The notes below the pieces were generated by a model, which saw only the letters and a program-made list of their open reading frames with translations, searched no databases and was not told the origin of the DNA. From contig CAVOGL010000024.1 of assembly GCA_963695415.1 (NCBI GenBank), positions 1 through 64,000 of the forward strand: a stretch of DNA of 64,000 bases. Direction: 5' to 3'. Both the position numbers and the translations under genes were made by a program. The stretch comes from CAVXWV01 sp963695415 (lineage in GTDB: Bacteria; Chloroflexota; Anaerolineae; Anaerolineales; UBA4823). Positions 1 to 8,806 of the stretch are shown here, one piece after another; within the stretch, counting starts at the first letter, position 1; every line of letters begins with the position of its first letter.

Positions 1-2642
1 TACCCGGTAGCGCGTGAGCATCTGGCGCGTGTGCATGTCATAGATGCGGAAGTTATCCGTGGTGATCACTTTCCATTCCAGCTTGTTGGCATTCAGCGGT
101 AGGGTCAGCGTGGTTGTGTAGGTGATGGTGGTGAATTCGCCTACTCCACTATCATAGATGGTGAATGGATTGCCGCTGTCTGCATACTCGAATTTGACGG
201 TCAGGTTATTGCTGCTCGAGTTTTCGTTCTTGATTTTAAAATAGACTTCGTACACACCGCCCGGCTGGACTTTCTTGCTGATCTCTTTGGTACCGACCCC
301 ATCAACGATCAATTTGTCACTGTATGGCCCATCACAGGTGATGTCCCCGGTCCAGCCATCCTTGCAGTTTCCATTCGGGGTTGTGTGGATGTAGTCGTCT
401 TCTTCTGCGACGATCTCACTCCAGGGTTGGCTTTCGTAGTCGTATTCAACGCTGCCGCCGAACCCGTTATCGACTTCCACCAGGTGCATGCCGTCATAGG
501 TAAAGCTGGTTGCGGGCTGTGTCTGCGAGTCCAGTCCCGTTTCCTGGATCGATGAGATTGCGAAACTTTTCCCCCCTTTTGACCAGGTAAGGTCTGGAAA
601 TATCCCTGATGTATCGTTGTAACTCAGCTCATAGGTGCGCACCGTCGTCCAGGTCGCGGGTCCTGTTCCATCCGGATCGTGCTGCACCAATACTTTGTCC
701 AACCGGTAACGCATGAAATTGATATTGATGGCGGGATCGGTATCCCACCTGGCTGGGTAGTCGCTGCGCCCTTCCCGGTCGAAATATACCCGGTAACGGT
801 CGTTGGGATAGGTGATCGATTGCAGGTAAAGTCCAATCTCAACATGCTTGTCATCGGTTGGATCACACGGGTTGACTTTCACTACTTTTTCATCTTCAGC
901 ATAGTAGCTGTAGGTCAGTTTCTTTCCATGCTTGTTTTGTACCTCGGACAATCCCCATTTCCAGGTGTAGTTGGTCAGCGGGCAGTTAATCGATAGGCCT
1001 CCATAGCGGATCTGGTTGGCGCGATGGCTGCCGTCATTGCCAAAGATGTACTTGTTGCCTTCTTTGTCCCAGATCGTCCACACGTCGTTGGTGTATTCGA
1101 TCCGCCAGAAATTTCGATCTTCCAGGTGGTATTTGCCTTCCGTGTCCAGAAGCATCGTTCCTGATACACCATTCAGCACCAGGTTGTAGGTGTCATCGTC
1201 CAGGGTGTTCGTCCCATGTGTGTCTCGCAGGATGTGTCCCGGGTCCAACGACCATCCCATGCCTGCCCAACTGCCCTGGGTGACTTCCATCATGGCGTTA
1301 TCGACCGTGGCGCTGTTGTAGCTCAATGCGAGGGTAGGCTGCATGCCTCCCGGTCCCGGGGGCGACCACAGCGGGTAGCTGTATGAGGCGCTGCCCGTGC
1401 TGTCGACGCTTGCCTGGATGGTCGGCATCTGCGCCATCTGGATGTCGCTGAGGTCATCATCGAAGACGGTGAGGTGGTAGACCCGCGCTCGGATGACCCC
1501 GGCTTCGTGGTCGATTTCACTGGGGATCGCCATCCATTGTTCTGTTGAAGGGTCGTAGTAGAACAGGGAGCGGTCCCTGTTTCCGCTCAACTCCACTTCG
1601 ATGGTCAGCGGCTGGCTGAACTGCTCGAGGCGTTCCTTGCTCCCCTGGCGGTTGATGACGATCTCGAACGGCGCTCCCGAGAGCGATTCTTTCGGGCGGC
1701 TGGCTTCCACCGGCTCGCGCACGCGCACTTCCAGTATGCCTTCTTCCTCCGCCTCAGGCGCCGCCTCAAGCGCCGATCCTTCGGGCGCCGTTTCTTCAGG
1801 CGCTGTTTCCTCAGGCGCCGCCACATCTGGCGCCGCTCCCGCAGGCACGATGACCCTGACTCTCCCGCCCAAGCCGGTGGCTTCTCCGCCTGCGGCGGTC
1901 AGCCGGGTCAGCCCGGTCTCCTGCACCTGCAGGCTGGCAGCAGCCAGCTCGAGCGAGGCGCCTTCCGCCTGCGGCTCAACCAGCTGCGCTTCTACCGGGT
2001 ACGGTCCTGCCAGGTCGTCCGGGATGCTGAAGCGCGCTTTGCCTCCGTTCTGCTCTGCGCCGCGCTCGTTTTCTCCCGGCAGGGCGGGGAACAGGTAGCC
2101 TGCCTGTTCCTTGTCGTATTCCGCGACCACGCCTCCGCTCCACTCGATGCCTGCACTCAGGCGCAGCAGCACCTGCATTTCCCCGCTCCTGGCTTCCTCC
2201 ACCCCCTTCAGCTCCCACCACACGGTCAGGCTGCCGCCGGGTGTGGCGGCGCTGTCGTCGACGCGCAGCTCCAGCCCTGGCTCTGCCCCAGACTCATCTA
2301 CCGGCTGCGGCTCTGCGGTGGGCGTGAGGGTTTCGGTGGAGGTGATGACGACGGTGTATGTGGGTGTGGGCGTCGCGCTTGCCCCGTCCACGGGCGCGGT
2401 TGGGGTCGCGGTTTGCGTGTCCGCTATGGGCGTTTCCGTGGGCTCTGGGCTTGGTTCTACCGTGGGGGCGTTAGTGGGGGGTGTTTCTGCGGCTGGGGTG
2501 GCTGTCGGCGCAGGCTCCTGCGCTGCAGTTTTCGGCGCCTGCCAGGGCAGCAGCAGCGTGATGATGGTGATCAGGATGAGCAGTTTAGGCGCAAGGCGCC
2601 CGATGACGGATGACGGATGACGGATGACGGATGACGGTCCAC
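1..2642 (-). CDS. SpvB/RHS-type secreted protein, N-terminal part (runs off left edge, start out of frame)
   Basis: About 870 codons are in the window and the C-terminus lies beyond the left edge. Reading leftward there is a short basic stretch, a hydrophobic core (LLILITIITLLLPW) and a TAAQE cleavage-like site, so it should be exported by Sec. A Thr/Pro-rich linker, Ig-like segments and an Ala/Glu-Pro repeat follow. Next comes a SpvB-like segment (PTIQASVDSTGSASYSYPL, then LALSYNSA and GMGWSLDPG) typical of TcB/SpvB and RHS/YD-repeat proteins, and then YD-type strands (YSYYAEDEKV, RYRVYFDREG). No ATG, GTG or TTG lies in this frame before the signal peptide. The only start with a good ribosome site (GGAGGGG, then GTG at 2642) is out of frame because of five 7-bp repeats at 2602-2636. 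The toxin or tip domain, if any, cannot be seen. Confidence 0.72.
2602..2636. repeat. 7-bp tandem repeat (GATGACG) x5 in the start region of the RHS-type gene
   Basis: Five perfect head-to-tail copies lie between the GTG start (2642) and the signal-peptide codons. Seven is not a multiple of three, so each copy gained or lost shifts the frame. With five copies the GTG frame stops after 23 codons. With three or six copies it would run into the signal peptide. Confidence 0.9.
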
Positions 2643-2769
2643 TGGTTTCCCCTCCGGTTTTATCTTTTATTTTTGCTTTTTCTCTTCACCCCTTTGTTTT
2701 CCAGTATATACAATTTTTCGCGATTGTCAATATGATTTTACTTGCCAACTCGAATCCTTAAATCATCCT

Positions 2770-2817
2770 TGACAAACCAGCACCCTTTAGTATAATTAGA
2801 ACATAAGTTCTAATTAC
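2770..2817 (+). promoter_or_regulatory. Sigma-70-type promoter overlapped by a LexA-like palindrome
   Basis: TTGACA (2770-2775) and TATAAT (2792-2797) are separated by 16 bp. A perfect inverted repeat with 10-bp arms, TAATTAGAAC and GTTCTAATTA around ATAA, covers 2794-2817 and overlaps the -10. Its core GAAC-N4-GTTC matches the LexA box pattern of Gram-positive bacteria. A bound dimer would block RNA polymerase. Assignment to LexA is inference; the palindrome and promoter are seen directly. Confidence 0.7.
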
Positions 2818-2831
2818 CAAAGGATGCAACA

Positions 2832-3659
2832 ATGACCGTCCTCTCCCACCCATCTACTCAAATACACCTCCCGGTGCTGCCGCTGCGCACACCGGTTCTT
2901 CGCACCCTAAATAAGTCCTCTTTCCAATCCGCCCACCTGCCGCTTCCCCTGCAGGATCCCATCCATTCTTTTCGCGTATCATCACCTCTAACGGATCTCA
3001 TCTCCACCCATGGACCTTTCCTGCCAAAGTCAACCATTTTGGGAGTTTGCGAGGACGGCTCCCCTCTACTTGCTGATTTCGCCAACGTTGATACCGGGTC
3101 AATTCTGGTGACCGGACCACTGGACAGCGTCATTGCCCAGTTCCTGCGCTTCTTCCTCGATTCGATCCCCCAGATCAACTCTCCCTCAGACCTGTGCTAC
3201 CAGGTGATCTCTCCCAATCCTTATAAGTTCTACCCAGACCTGCGCAGCCCAAACTGTTCGGGACTGCACCACAACCGCTCGCCGCAGGTTGCATCTTTAC
3301 TTGAGTCATACCTGGCTGTCAGCCGCCAGGAAGCCATCCAGACCCATTCGTCAGCTACGCTGCTGGTGATCGACGATCTGGCAGATTTCATCCATGGGCT
3401 GGATGAGGAGACCTTCTGGGGCTTCGCCTGGCTGGTGCATGCCGGTCGTCTCGACCAGCTGCGCATCATCGCCACCCAGCCAGCAAGCACGCTTGCCTGG
3501 GTGGACCGTGAATTATTGTCGGTCTTTGACACCAGGATACAGGCTTTGAGCAGAATCTCCAATCCTATCGGATGGGCAGGTTCCCGCAAACAGGTATTCC
3601 ACGTCCCCTATCAGGATGCATGGTTTTCCGTCTCCCATAAAACCCGGGAAGCTTTTTAG
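2832..3659 (+). CDS. FtsK/HerA-like ATPase-domain protein with degenerate Walker A
   Basis: This 275-residue protein starts 35 bp after a strong promoter. Around residues 88-105 a strand plus TGPLDS loop sits where a P-loop would be, but the GK[ST] is missing. Around residues 175-180 a hydrophobic strand ending in VIDD resembles Walker B. RIIATQPAS near residue 222 resembles the sensor strand (LATQRP) of FtsK/SpoIIIE-type pumps. The N-terminal 85 residues are Pro/Ser-rich and not recognised. It probably keeps the ATPase fold without normal hydrolysis, or works with a partner. The next gene lies 36 bp downstream on the same strand. The LexA-like operator suggests damage-inducible expression, which is inference. 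No specific function is claimed. Confidence 0.6.
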   Translation: MTVLSHPSTQIHLPVLPLRTPVLRTLNKSSFQSAHLPLPLQDPIHSFRVSSPLTDLISTHGPFLPKSTILGVCEDGSPLLADFANVDTGSILVTGPLDSVIAQFLRFFLDSIPQINSPSDLCYQVISPNPYKFYPDLRSPNCSGLHHNRSPQVASLLESYLAVSRQEAIQTHSSATLLVIDDLADFIHGLDEETFWGFAWLVHAGRLDQLRIIATQPASTLAWVDRELLSVFDTRIQALSRISNPIGWAGSRKQVFHVPYQDAWFSVSHKTREAF

Positions 3660-3695
3660 ATCTTTTCTGTATAACACGTTGAAGGAGTGATTCAA

Positions 3696-3947
3696 ATGAA
3701 CATCGGAATGTTATGGTTCGATAATGATCCCAAAGCCGACCTCCCCGTCAAAATCCAGCGCGCCGTCAGCTATTACCAGGACAAGTACGGGAAAGCCCCA
3801 AACCTGTGTTTCGTCCACCCCAGCATGCTGCCCCAACCTGCCGGCACCGAACCGAAACCGATCAAGGAAGACGGCGTCGAGATCCGCTCTAACCGCTCCG
3901 TCTTACCCAACCACCTTTGGCTGGGTATCAACAGCTTAGGCGGCTAA
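3696..3947 (+). CDS. Small conserved protein of unknown function
   Basis: It has 83 residues from ATG 3696, which has GAAGGAG at 3681-3687 with 8-nt spacing; the GTG at 3687 is an unlikely start because it overlaps the ribosome site. The sequence is soluble and mixed alpha/beta (MLWFDNDP, then RAVSYYQDKYGKAPNLCFVHPSM, then VLPNHLWLGI). The motif order looks like a small protein family I associate with Chloroflexota, but I cannot name a function. It lies 36 bp after the ATPase-like gene, so the two are probably co-transcribed. Its last 12 bp overlap the end of the convergent holA gene. Confidence 0.6.
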   Translation: MNIGMLWFDNDPKADLPVKIQRAVSYYQDKYGKAPNLCFVHPSMLPQPAGTEPKPIKEDGVEIRSNRSVLPNHLWLGINSLGG

Positions 3948-4934
3948 CTCGACCACCAGGGTTTGCAGCGCCAGCTCTCCGCTCATTTTGCCCGTTTTCA
4001 TCGCTTCATCCAGGTTCAACAGGTGGCGGTAAACGTCTTTCAGATCAGCTGTCGAGAACTTCCCACTCTGATTAGACAGCTTGCTGGCGATGAACGGCAG
4101 TATTTTCATGCGTGAGGCAATCTCAGCGGGTGACATGTTCAGGTCCATCAATTCTCGAGTTTGCAGCAGCAGACGGAACTGGCGCGTGACCATGCCGAAA
4201 ATAGACAACGCATCCTGCTCCTCCAGCAGGCGCACCAGCATACCCATCGCTGTCTTGCTGTCGCGGTTGCCCATGGCATCAACCAGCGTAAAGATGTTCC
4301 CTTCAGCAACATCCGCCGTCAGCGCCTGGACGTCGTCAACCTCCACCTGCCGACTGTAATTGACATACGCCAGCAGTTTCTCGATCTCCATCTCGATCAA
4401 CCTGGGATCTTCGCCGATCAATGAAACTAATTCATTCGCCGCCTGGTTTGAAAACTGCCCTCCCATAACCACCGCCTGATCCTGCACCCAGCGCACCATC
4501 CCCGCGCCCCTCGGCAGGGATAATTCACGCAGGTACACTTTATCCTGGTTCTCCTCTGCCCATTTCTCCAACCAGTGCAGCTTATTATTTCGACGGTCCC
4601 TTTCATTGGTCAGAGGCTGGTATTCCACCAGCAGTAAAGCCGTGGTCTCAGGCGTTTTTTCGAGGATCGACAGAAATTTTTCTCGTGCAGCGGGTGTGGT
4701 CAGCCTGGCAGTCGGGTTTGACAGCACGACCATACGCCGCTTCACTGCAAACGGCAGCGCATTGACCACTGAGGGCAGCGAATCGATGTCCACATCGCGC
4801 CCATCCAGACGCGAGGTGTTGAACTCCGCCATCGCCGGATCACCCATTTTCGCTTCAATTTCTGCCAGGAACCGGGCGATCGAGACCAGGTCATCCCCGT
4901 GCACCAGGTAGATGGTGGGCACATCAGCAGACAC
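3936..4934 (-). CDS. holA: DNA polymerase III delta subunit
   Basis: The delta subunit opens the beta sliding clamp within the clamp-loader complex. The 332 residues match the usual length. The N-terminal strand (IYLVHGDDLVSIARFLAEI), the Phe/Asn region (AMAEFNTSRLDG), the basic VVNALPFAVKRRMVVLSNP segment and the helical collar near the end (MKTGKMSGELALQTLVVELA) are typical of HolA. The start is GTG at 4934, preceded by AGGGGG. It lies directly downstream of the DUF6391 gene on the same strand. Its partner dnaX is also in this window, near 36 kb. Confidence 0.9.
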   Translation of the reverse strand: MSADVPTIYLVHGDDLVSIARFLAEIEAKMGDPAMAEFNTSRLDGRDVDIDSLPSVVNALPFAVKRRMVVLSNPTARLTTPAAREKFLSILEKTPETTALLLVEYQPLTNERDRRNNKLHWLEKWAEENQDKVYLRELSLPRGAGMVRWVQDQAVVMGGQFSNQAANELVSLIGEDPRLIEMEIEKLLAYVNYSRQVEVDDVQALTADVAEGNIFTLVDAMGNRDSKTAMGMLVRLLEEQDALSIFGMVTRQFRLLLQTRELMDLNMSPAEIASRMKILPFIASKLSNQSGKFSTADLKDVYRHLLNLDEAMKTGKMSGELALQTLVVELAA

Positions 4935-4936
4935 GA

Positions 4937-5434
4937 TTACCCCCTGGTGCTTACCCGGTGGGCTAGCATGCGCCCTCGCCGGCTCACCCTTACCGAAACG
5001 ATCTCAAGCCCCTCGGGATCTCCCGAGGTGGTCACCGTCTGCTGCAGGAAGCCTCCCAGGGGTCGCACCAGGATCAGCGCTAACGTCGCCAGGGCAGCCG
5101 CAATCGGCAGGCGTTCCAGGCGCTCACGCAGGCGGGTGCCCGAGCCTGCCATGGCGATCCAGGCTGCCAGCCCGGCAAAGATCCCCGACGTAACAAAATT
5201 CGTCCCGCAGTTTGGATGTACTGCCAGGTGCCGCTGTCCCTCACGCAGTCTGTGCAGCGCCTCAACCGCAGCCGCCTCCACTGCCCCCTCCGGCAGGTCG
5301 CCAATGATCCAGAACCCTTTGCTGTCCGAGTGCCCGGCGATGGGCTGCATCGGGTAGCGCCTGCTGAGCGTGTGCAGGGTAGCGTGTTCGACCCCATGGT
5401 TGCGGCGGATGCGCGAAAATGTGTTTGCTGTCAA
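4937..5434 (-). CDS. DUF6391 family membrane protein
   Basis: The protein has 165 residues from TTG 5434, with AGGA a few bases upstream. It carries the pattern of this family: RNHGVEHATLHTLS near the N-terminus, SDSKGFWIIGDLPEGAV, a helical segment (EALHRLREGQRHLAVHPNCGTN), a short hydrophobic stretch (FAGLAAWIAMAG) and a second at LERLPIAAALATLALILVRPLG. The conserved His, Cys and Asn residues (NHG, HPNCGTN) hint at a metal or catalytic site. No activity is known to me. It ends 2 bp before holA begins, so the two are probably one transcript. Confidence 0.7.
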   Translation of the reverse strand: MTANTFSRIRRNHGVEHATLHTLSRRYPMQPIAGHSDSKGFWIIGDLPEGAVEAAAVEALHRLREGQRHLAVHPNCGTNFVTSGIFAGLAAWIAMAGSGTRLRERLERLPIAAALATLALILVRPLGGFLQQTVTTSGDPEGLEIVSVRVSRRGRMLAHRVSTRG

Positions 5435-5489
5435 ATTGAAATCCTTTTATCAATCAACGAAATCTTTCAGTTTGGGCTTGCTGAAACTG

Positions 5490-5716
5490 TCAGGCTGTTG
5501 CAGCCTCAGCTTGCTTCACCCTGACCTCAGACGTAGCCTGGATAAAGCCAATGTACATTATAACCACTCCCAGGAACTCACTGAGATAAAGCCAGTCGAT
5601 CATTCCAGCCAGGAGGAAGCTGCCTCCCATTGCCGGAAGCAGAACCCCAGCAGCAACGGGATGAAAACCCCTGCGTTCTTAGCCGGATCGAAGCGTTTGC
5701 TTGGTCGCCAGCTCAT
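5490..5716 (-). pseudogene. Small membrane protein, frameshifted
   Basis: This fills most of the 312-bp gap between the DUF6391 gene and the HTH regulator. From ATG 5716 the frame reads MSWRPSKRFDPAKNAG followed by the hydrophobic VFIPLLLGF. It then turns non-membrane-like and stops. In another frame the membrane pattern continues (VLLPAMGGSFLLAGMIDWLY, then FLGVVIMYIGFIQA) to a stop at 5490. A one-base shift near 5645-5655 would give a two-segment membrane protein of about 75 residues. The family is not recognised. It may also be a non-coding stretch that mimics this by chance. Confidence 0.35.
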
Positions 5717-5746
5717 AGTCACGCTGAAAGTTTGAAGAAGACGAAC

Positions 5747-6367
5747 TTATGTGCCATTACGCAGGTAAACTTCATACGTTTCCAAAATCGTGATCAGGAT
5801 GTAGTCGGTAAACTCCGTCACCTTCTGGTACATCTCCATCCATGTCGATCCCGGTCGGGAGGGGAGTGTATCAAAATCCAGCAACGCCCCCATCAAAAGG
5901 TTGCGGAAGAACAGGAAAGCATGTGTCGCCTCAACACTGCTCATGCCGTATTTTCGCCCCCTCATGGCATATTCGAATCCCAGGTTCTCAGCCTCCTGTA
6001 AGGCTGCTTCCTCATCGCGCACATAATTAATCATCCCGCTGAGCATGTCCCTGCCGCTCTGGCGGTACAGCTGGCGGGCTTCCTCATCCAGCTTGTTAAA
6101 CCAGCTCTCCTGTCTCAGGCGCCCTTCGCTGATCTGCAGCCGCGTGGTATGCAGCGCCTGGTCGGTCGCCCGGCGCAGTTCCCTCGGAGTGCCGTCGCTC
6201 TGTTCCAGCAGCCATGCATCAATCTCGCTGCGCAGGTAACGCCGGTGACCGCCCTGCGTGCGGTGTACCGGGATCTGGCTCTTGTTGGACCAGTTCCTTA
6301 ACGTGCTGGTGTGCACCCCCAGAAATTCTGCTGCCTTGCTCAGGTTCATCCATTCATCCATAAACAT
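5747..6367 (-). CDS. HTH (MerR/excisionase type) regulator with RsbRD-like C-terminal domain
   Basis: Residues 1-60 form a MerR/excisionase winged helix (MNLSKAAEFLGVHTSTLRNW, then HRTQGGHRRYLRSEIDAWL). Residues 70-205 are helical, with LGFEYAMRGRKYGMSSVEA, HAFLFFRNLLMGAL and a final ILITILETYE helix. They resemble the RsbRD-type sensory domain of stressosome and kinase proteins. DNA binding is well supported and the sensory role is inferred. ATG 6367 overlaps the TGA stop of the upstream carrier gene (TGATG), so the pair is translationally coupled and the regulator may respond to the carrier's substrate or state. Confidence 0.65.
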   Translation of the reverse strand: MFMDEWMNLSKAAEFLGVHTSTLRNWSNKSQIPVHRTQGGHRRYLRSEIDAWLLEQSDGTPRELRRATDQALHTTRLQISEGRLRQESWFNKLDEEARQLYRQSGRDMLSGMINYVRDEEAALQEAENLGFEYAMRGRKYGMSSVEATHAFLFFRNLLMGALLDFDTLPSRPGSTWMEMYQKVTEFTDYILITILETYEVYLRNGT

Positions 6368-7695
6368 CAACCTTCATTCACTATTGCCGCACGTTCGATT
6401 ACCGATATTCTCTTGGCTCGCTTCTGGAAGGCGCTTACATTAATGAACCGCAGCAGCACCAGTGATGCCATCAGCATCCCGGCTTCCAGGAAAAAAACAA
6501 CCACATAACCTGTCACCTGGTTCGCCAGGAAACTGTTGGAGACATCGCGCACGATTGCACTCACCCACCAGCCAATCAGCCGGGAAAAAGCATTCGCCAT
6601 ACCCCAGGCGCCGATGTACAAACCCTCATTCCCCTGTACGGTCATGTCCAACATCAAGGACAGGTTCGAGACCGTTGCCAGCCCTGTGGCAGTGCCCAGC
6701 AGCACCACGCCCAGGTAGAAGAGGGTCAGGGAACCCAATATCCCGCTGGTCGAGATGACACAGAAAGCCAGGATCCCTCCCCAGGCGCCTACCCGCGCGA
6801 TGGTGATTTTCGCCACCCGCCCTTCCAGGAATCCAGTGATCACCAGAGAAACCAGGAAAGTGCCTCCCCAGATCGAGGTGATCCGCGTGGTCTCATTCAC
6901 TTTTAGCCCAAAGGATTCCGCCGCAAAGGGCTCCAGTAAGATGTCCTGACCCAGGATCGCTGCCAGCATCAGGATCAGGTAGCAGAAGAACAAGATCACC
7001 TGGCGGTTGCCCAGGATGGCATCCAGCATGGTTTTAATTGAATAACGTTCTTCGGAGGGCAGCGGTGTTGTCGAACCCTCTCCCTGCGCTCCATCTGGCA
7101 GCCTGGTCTCCAGGCGAAAAATCCCGAGAACACCCATGCCCAGCGCCAGGAAGCCAACCCAGCTGAAAGCCTGCTTGAGCACGTCCCACGAGAACGGTTC
7201 CAGCAGGCGGCTTAAGCCGATTGAAGTCAGGATGATGGTCAGGATCATGATCACGAACATCACCGAGATCTGCCGTGAGCGACCTTTTTCACCTGAAATC
7301 TCAGTCGCCAGGGAGAAATATGCCACCGTAGCGAAGTTATATCCCATCCCCCAGGCGCCAAACGCCAGTACACCCAGACCGATCCCCGCCCAGAAATTCA
7401 CCGGGATCATGTAAGCTGCATATGGCGAGAGCACGACCCCCGCCACGCACAGAATGAGACCAAAAAGGATATACGGAGTCCGCCTGAACCGCCACAGCGG
7501 GTACCGGTCGGACAACGACCCGATTGCCACCTGGATCGGGGAGAAGAGGTAGGGCAGCGATGCCAGGAAAGCCACCAGGATCGCCAGGATTCCCAATTCC
7601 TTAATCATCACGCGGTTCAGTGTGCTGGTGATCGGCACCAGGGTCATCGCTACCGCTGCGTGGATCAGCCCAATTTGGAATTGTTTCCTAAACAT
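6367..7695 (-). CDS. MFS carrier of the PucC/BCD family
   Basis: This 442-residue integral membrane protein has about 12 hydrophobic helices. The N-terminal pattern (QIGLIHAAVAMTLVPITSTL, ELGILAILVAFLASLPYLFSPIQVAIGSLSDR, RFRRTPYILFG) matches the PucC/BCD branch of the major facilitator superfamily, named for bacteriochlorophyll delivery in phototrophs. No photosynthesis gene is nearby, apart from the chelatase gene 8 kb away, which fits cobalamin equally well. In a heterotroph the substrate is unknown; a tetrapyrrole is only a guess. It is coupled to the HTH regulator that follows. Confidence 0.75.
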   Translation of the reverse strand: MFRKQFQIGLIHAAVAMTLVPITSTLNRVMIKELGILAILVAFLASLPYLFSPIQVAIGSLSDRYPLWRFRRTPYILFGLILCVAGVVLSPYAAYMIPVNFWAGIGLGVLAFGAWGMGYNFATVAYFSLATEISGEKGRSRQISVMFVIMILTIILTSIGLSRLLEPFSWDVLKQAFSWVGFLALGMGVLGIFRLETRLPDGAQGEGSTTPLPSEERYSIKTMLDAILGNRQVILFFCYLILMLAAILGQDILLEPFAAESFGLKVNETTRITSIWGGTFLVSLVITGFLEGRVAKITIARVGAWGGILAFCVISTSGILGSLTLFYLGVVLLGTATGLATVSNLSLMLDMTVQGNEGLYIGAWGMANAFSRLIGWWVSAIVRDVSNSFLANQVTGYVVVFFLEAGMLMASLVLLRFINVSAFQKRAKRISVIERAAIVNEG

Positions 7696-7733
7696 TAAAC
7701 CTCAGTACGCAAGATATAGTGACTTAAATACAG

Positions 7734-7763
7734 GATGACAGATGAAATCCCGTATCTGTCATC
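7734..7763. repeat. Inverted repeat between carrier and dus genes
   Basis: GATGACAGAT (7734-7743) and ATCTGTCATC (7754-7763) form a perfect 10-bp stem with a 10-base loop in the 124-bp gap. There is no clear T-tract on either strand, so a terminator is possible but not shown. The arm resembles the GATGACG heptamer at 2602-2636. Confidence 0.55.
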
Positions 7764-7819
7764 TATCCCTTAATGTATCAGAATTTACACGCAGGTCAAC
7801 ATAGATTCAGGTAGTTTTT

Positions 7820-8806
7820 CTATAGAATCTGATGAATTTGTGAGCTAAACTCCTTCGCATTTTCGGTGGTCAGCAGCTTGCGGCGCTCGTCCGCTGAAAG
7901 CGTGTGCTGCAGGTAGTGGTTGGCGTGTTTTCGGAAGAGCACCAGCCCGCGCCTCTCGCCGTAAAAAGCCAGCATCCGTTCCAGGTGGCGGTCCATCACC
8001 AGTCGTACCTGCTGCTTGTTGACCTGCTCGCGGTCCAGGCGTGAGAAAATCCAGGGGTTGCCAACTGCCGCACGCCCAATCATCACACCATCGCAGCCTG
8101 TGTGCGCCTTCATGCGCTCTATATCCTCTGCGCTGCGCACGTCGCCGTTGCCAATCACCGGCACAGACACAACCGACTTCACCTGTGCGATAGCATCCCA
8201 ATCAGCATCCCCTTTGTATCCCTGCTGCCGTGTGCGCCCGTGGACTGCGATCAACGCTCCGCCGTGTTCTTCGATCGCCCGGGCAACTTCCAGGTAGTTA
8301 AGACTATCCTCATCCCATCCCAGCCGGATTTTCCCCGTGACCGGCACCTCCAGCCGCTGGCTGAGCAGGTCGAAAACCCGCGCAATCTTACCCGGTTCGC
8401 GCAGCAAACCAGCCCCGGCGCCCCTGCCTGATACATTGCGCGCCGAACAGCCCATGTTCACATCGATGATGTCCGGACGGCGCTCCTGCAAGCGCAGTGC
8501 CGTCTCCAGCAGGCGCTCAGGCTCGCTGTCGAAGATCTGGAAGACAACCGGGCGTTCCTCGGGCAGGTATTCCAGTTTTTCACCGATGCGTGGATGCCCC
8601 TGCAAAATATCCAGCGCATTGATGAATTCCGTATAACTCATCGCCGATCCCAACTCACGGCAGATCGAGCGGAACGGCAGGTCGGAAAAGCCATCCATGG
8701 GGGACAGGATCAAGTCCCCGTAGATTGGAATTGAGCGGACGTTAAAGTTGGGCAGCGTCCCGGCGGTCGCATCTGGCATGAGTTCGTTCAAAACGGTGGT
8801 TATCAC
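7820..8806 (-). CDS. dus: tRNA-dihydrouridine synthase
   Basis: This FMN-dependent enzyme reduces uridines in tRNA D-loops. The 328 residues form a TIM barrel with LSPMDGFSDLPFR (FMN site), the DVNMGCSARNVSGRGAGAGL loop carrying the catalytic Cys, KIRLGWDED, HGRTRQQGYKG and GNGDVRSAEDIERM plus IGRAAVGNPWIF (phosphate binding). The start GTG at 8806 overlaps the TGA stop of radA, so translation is probably coupled. The DusA/B/C sub-type cannot be set by eye; DusB-like is most likely. Confidence 0.9.
   Translation of the reverse strand: MITTVLNELMPDATAGTLPNFNVRSIPIYGDLILSPMDGFSDLPFRSICRELGSAMSYTEFINALDILQGHPRIGEKLEYLPEERPVVFQIFDSEPERLLETALRLQERRPDIIDVNMGCSARNVSGRGAGAGLLREPGKIARVFDLLSQRLEVPVTGKIRLGWDEDSLNYLEVARAIEEHGGALIAVHGRTRQQGYKGDADWDAIAQVKSVVSVPVIGNGDVRSAEDIERMKAHTGCDGVMIGRAAVGNPWIFSRLDREQVNKQQVRLVMDRHLERMLAFYGERRGLVLFRKHANHYLQHTLSADERRKLLTTENAKEFSSQIHQIL

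Noticed and set aside
1601..2620. Plus-strand ORFs rich in Ser/Ala and Val/Gly
   Set aside because: They mirror the low-complexity Thr/Pro/Glu coding of the minus-strand RHS-type gene and have no ribosome sites or family features.
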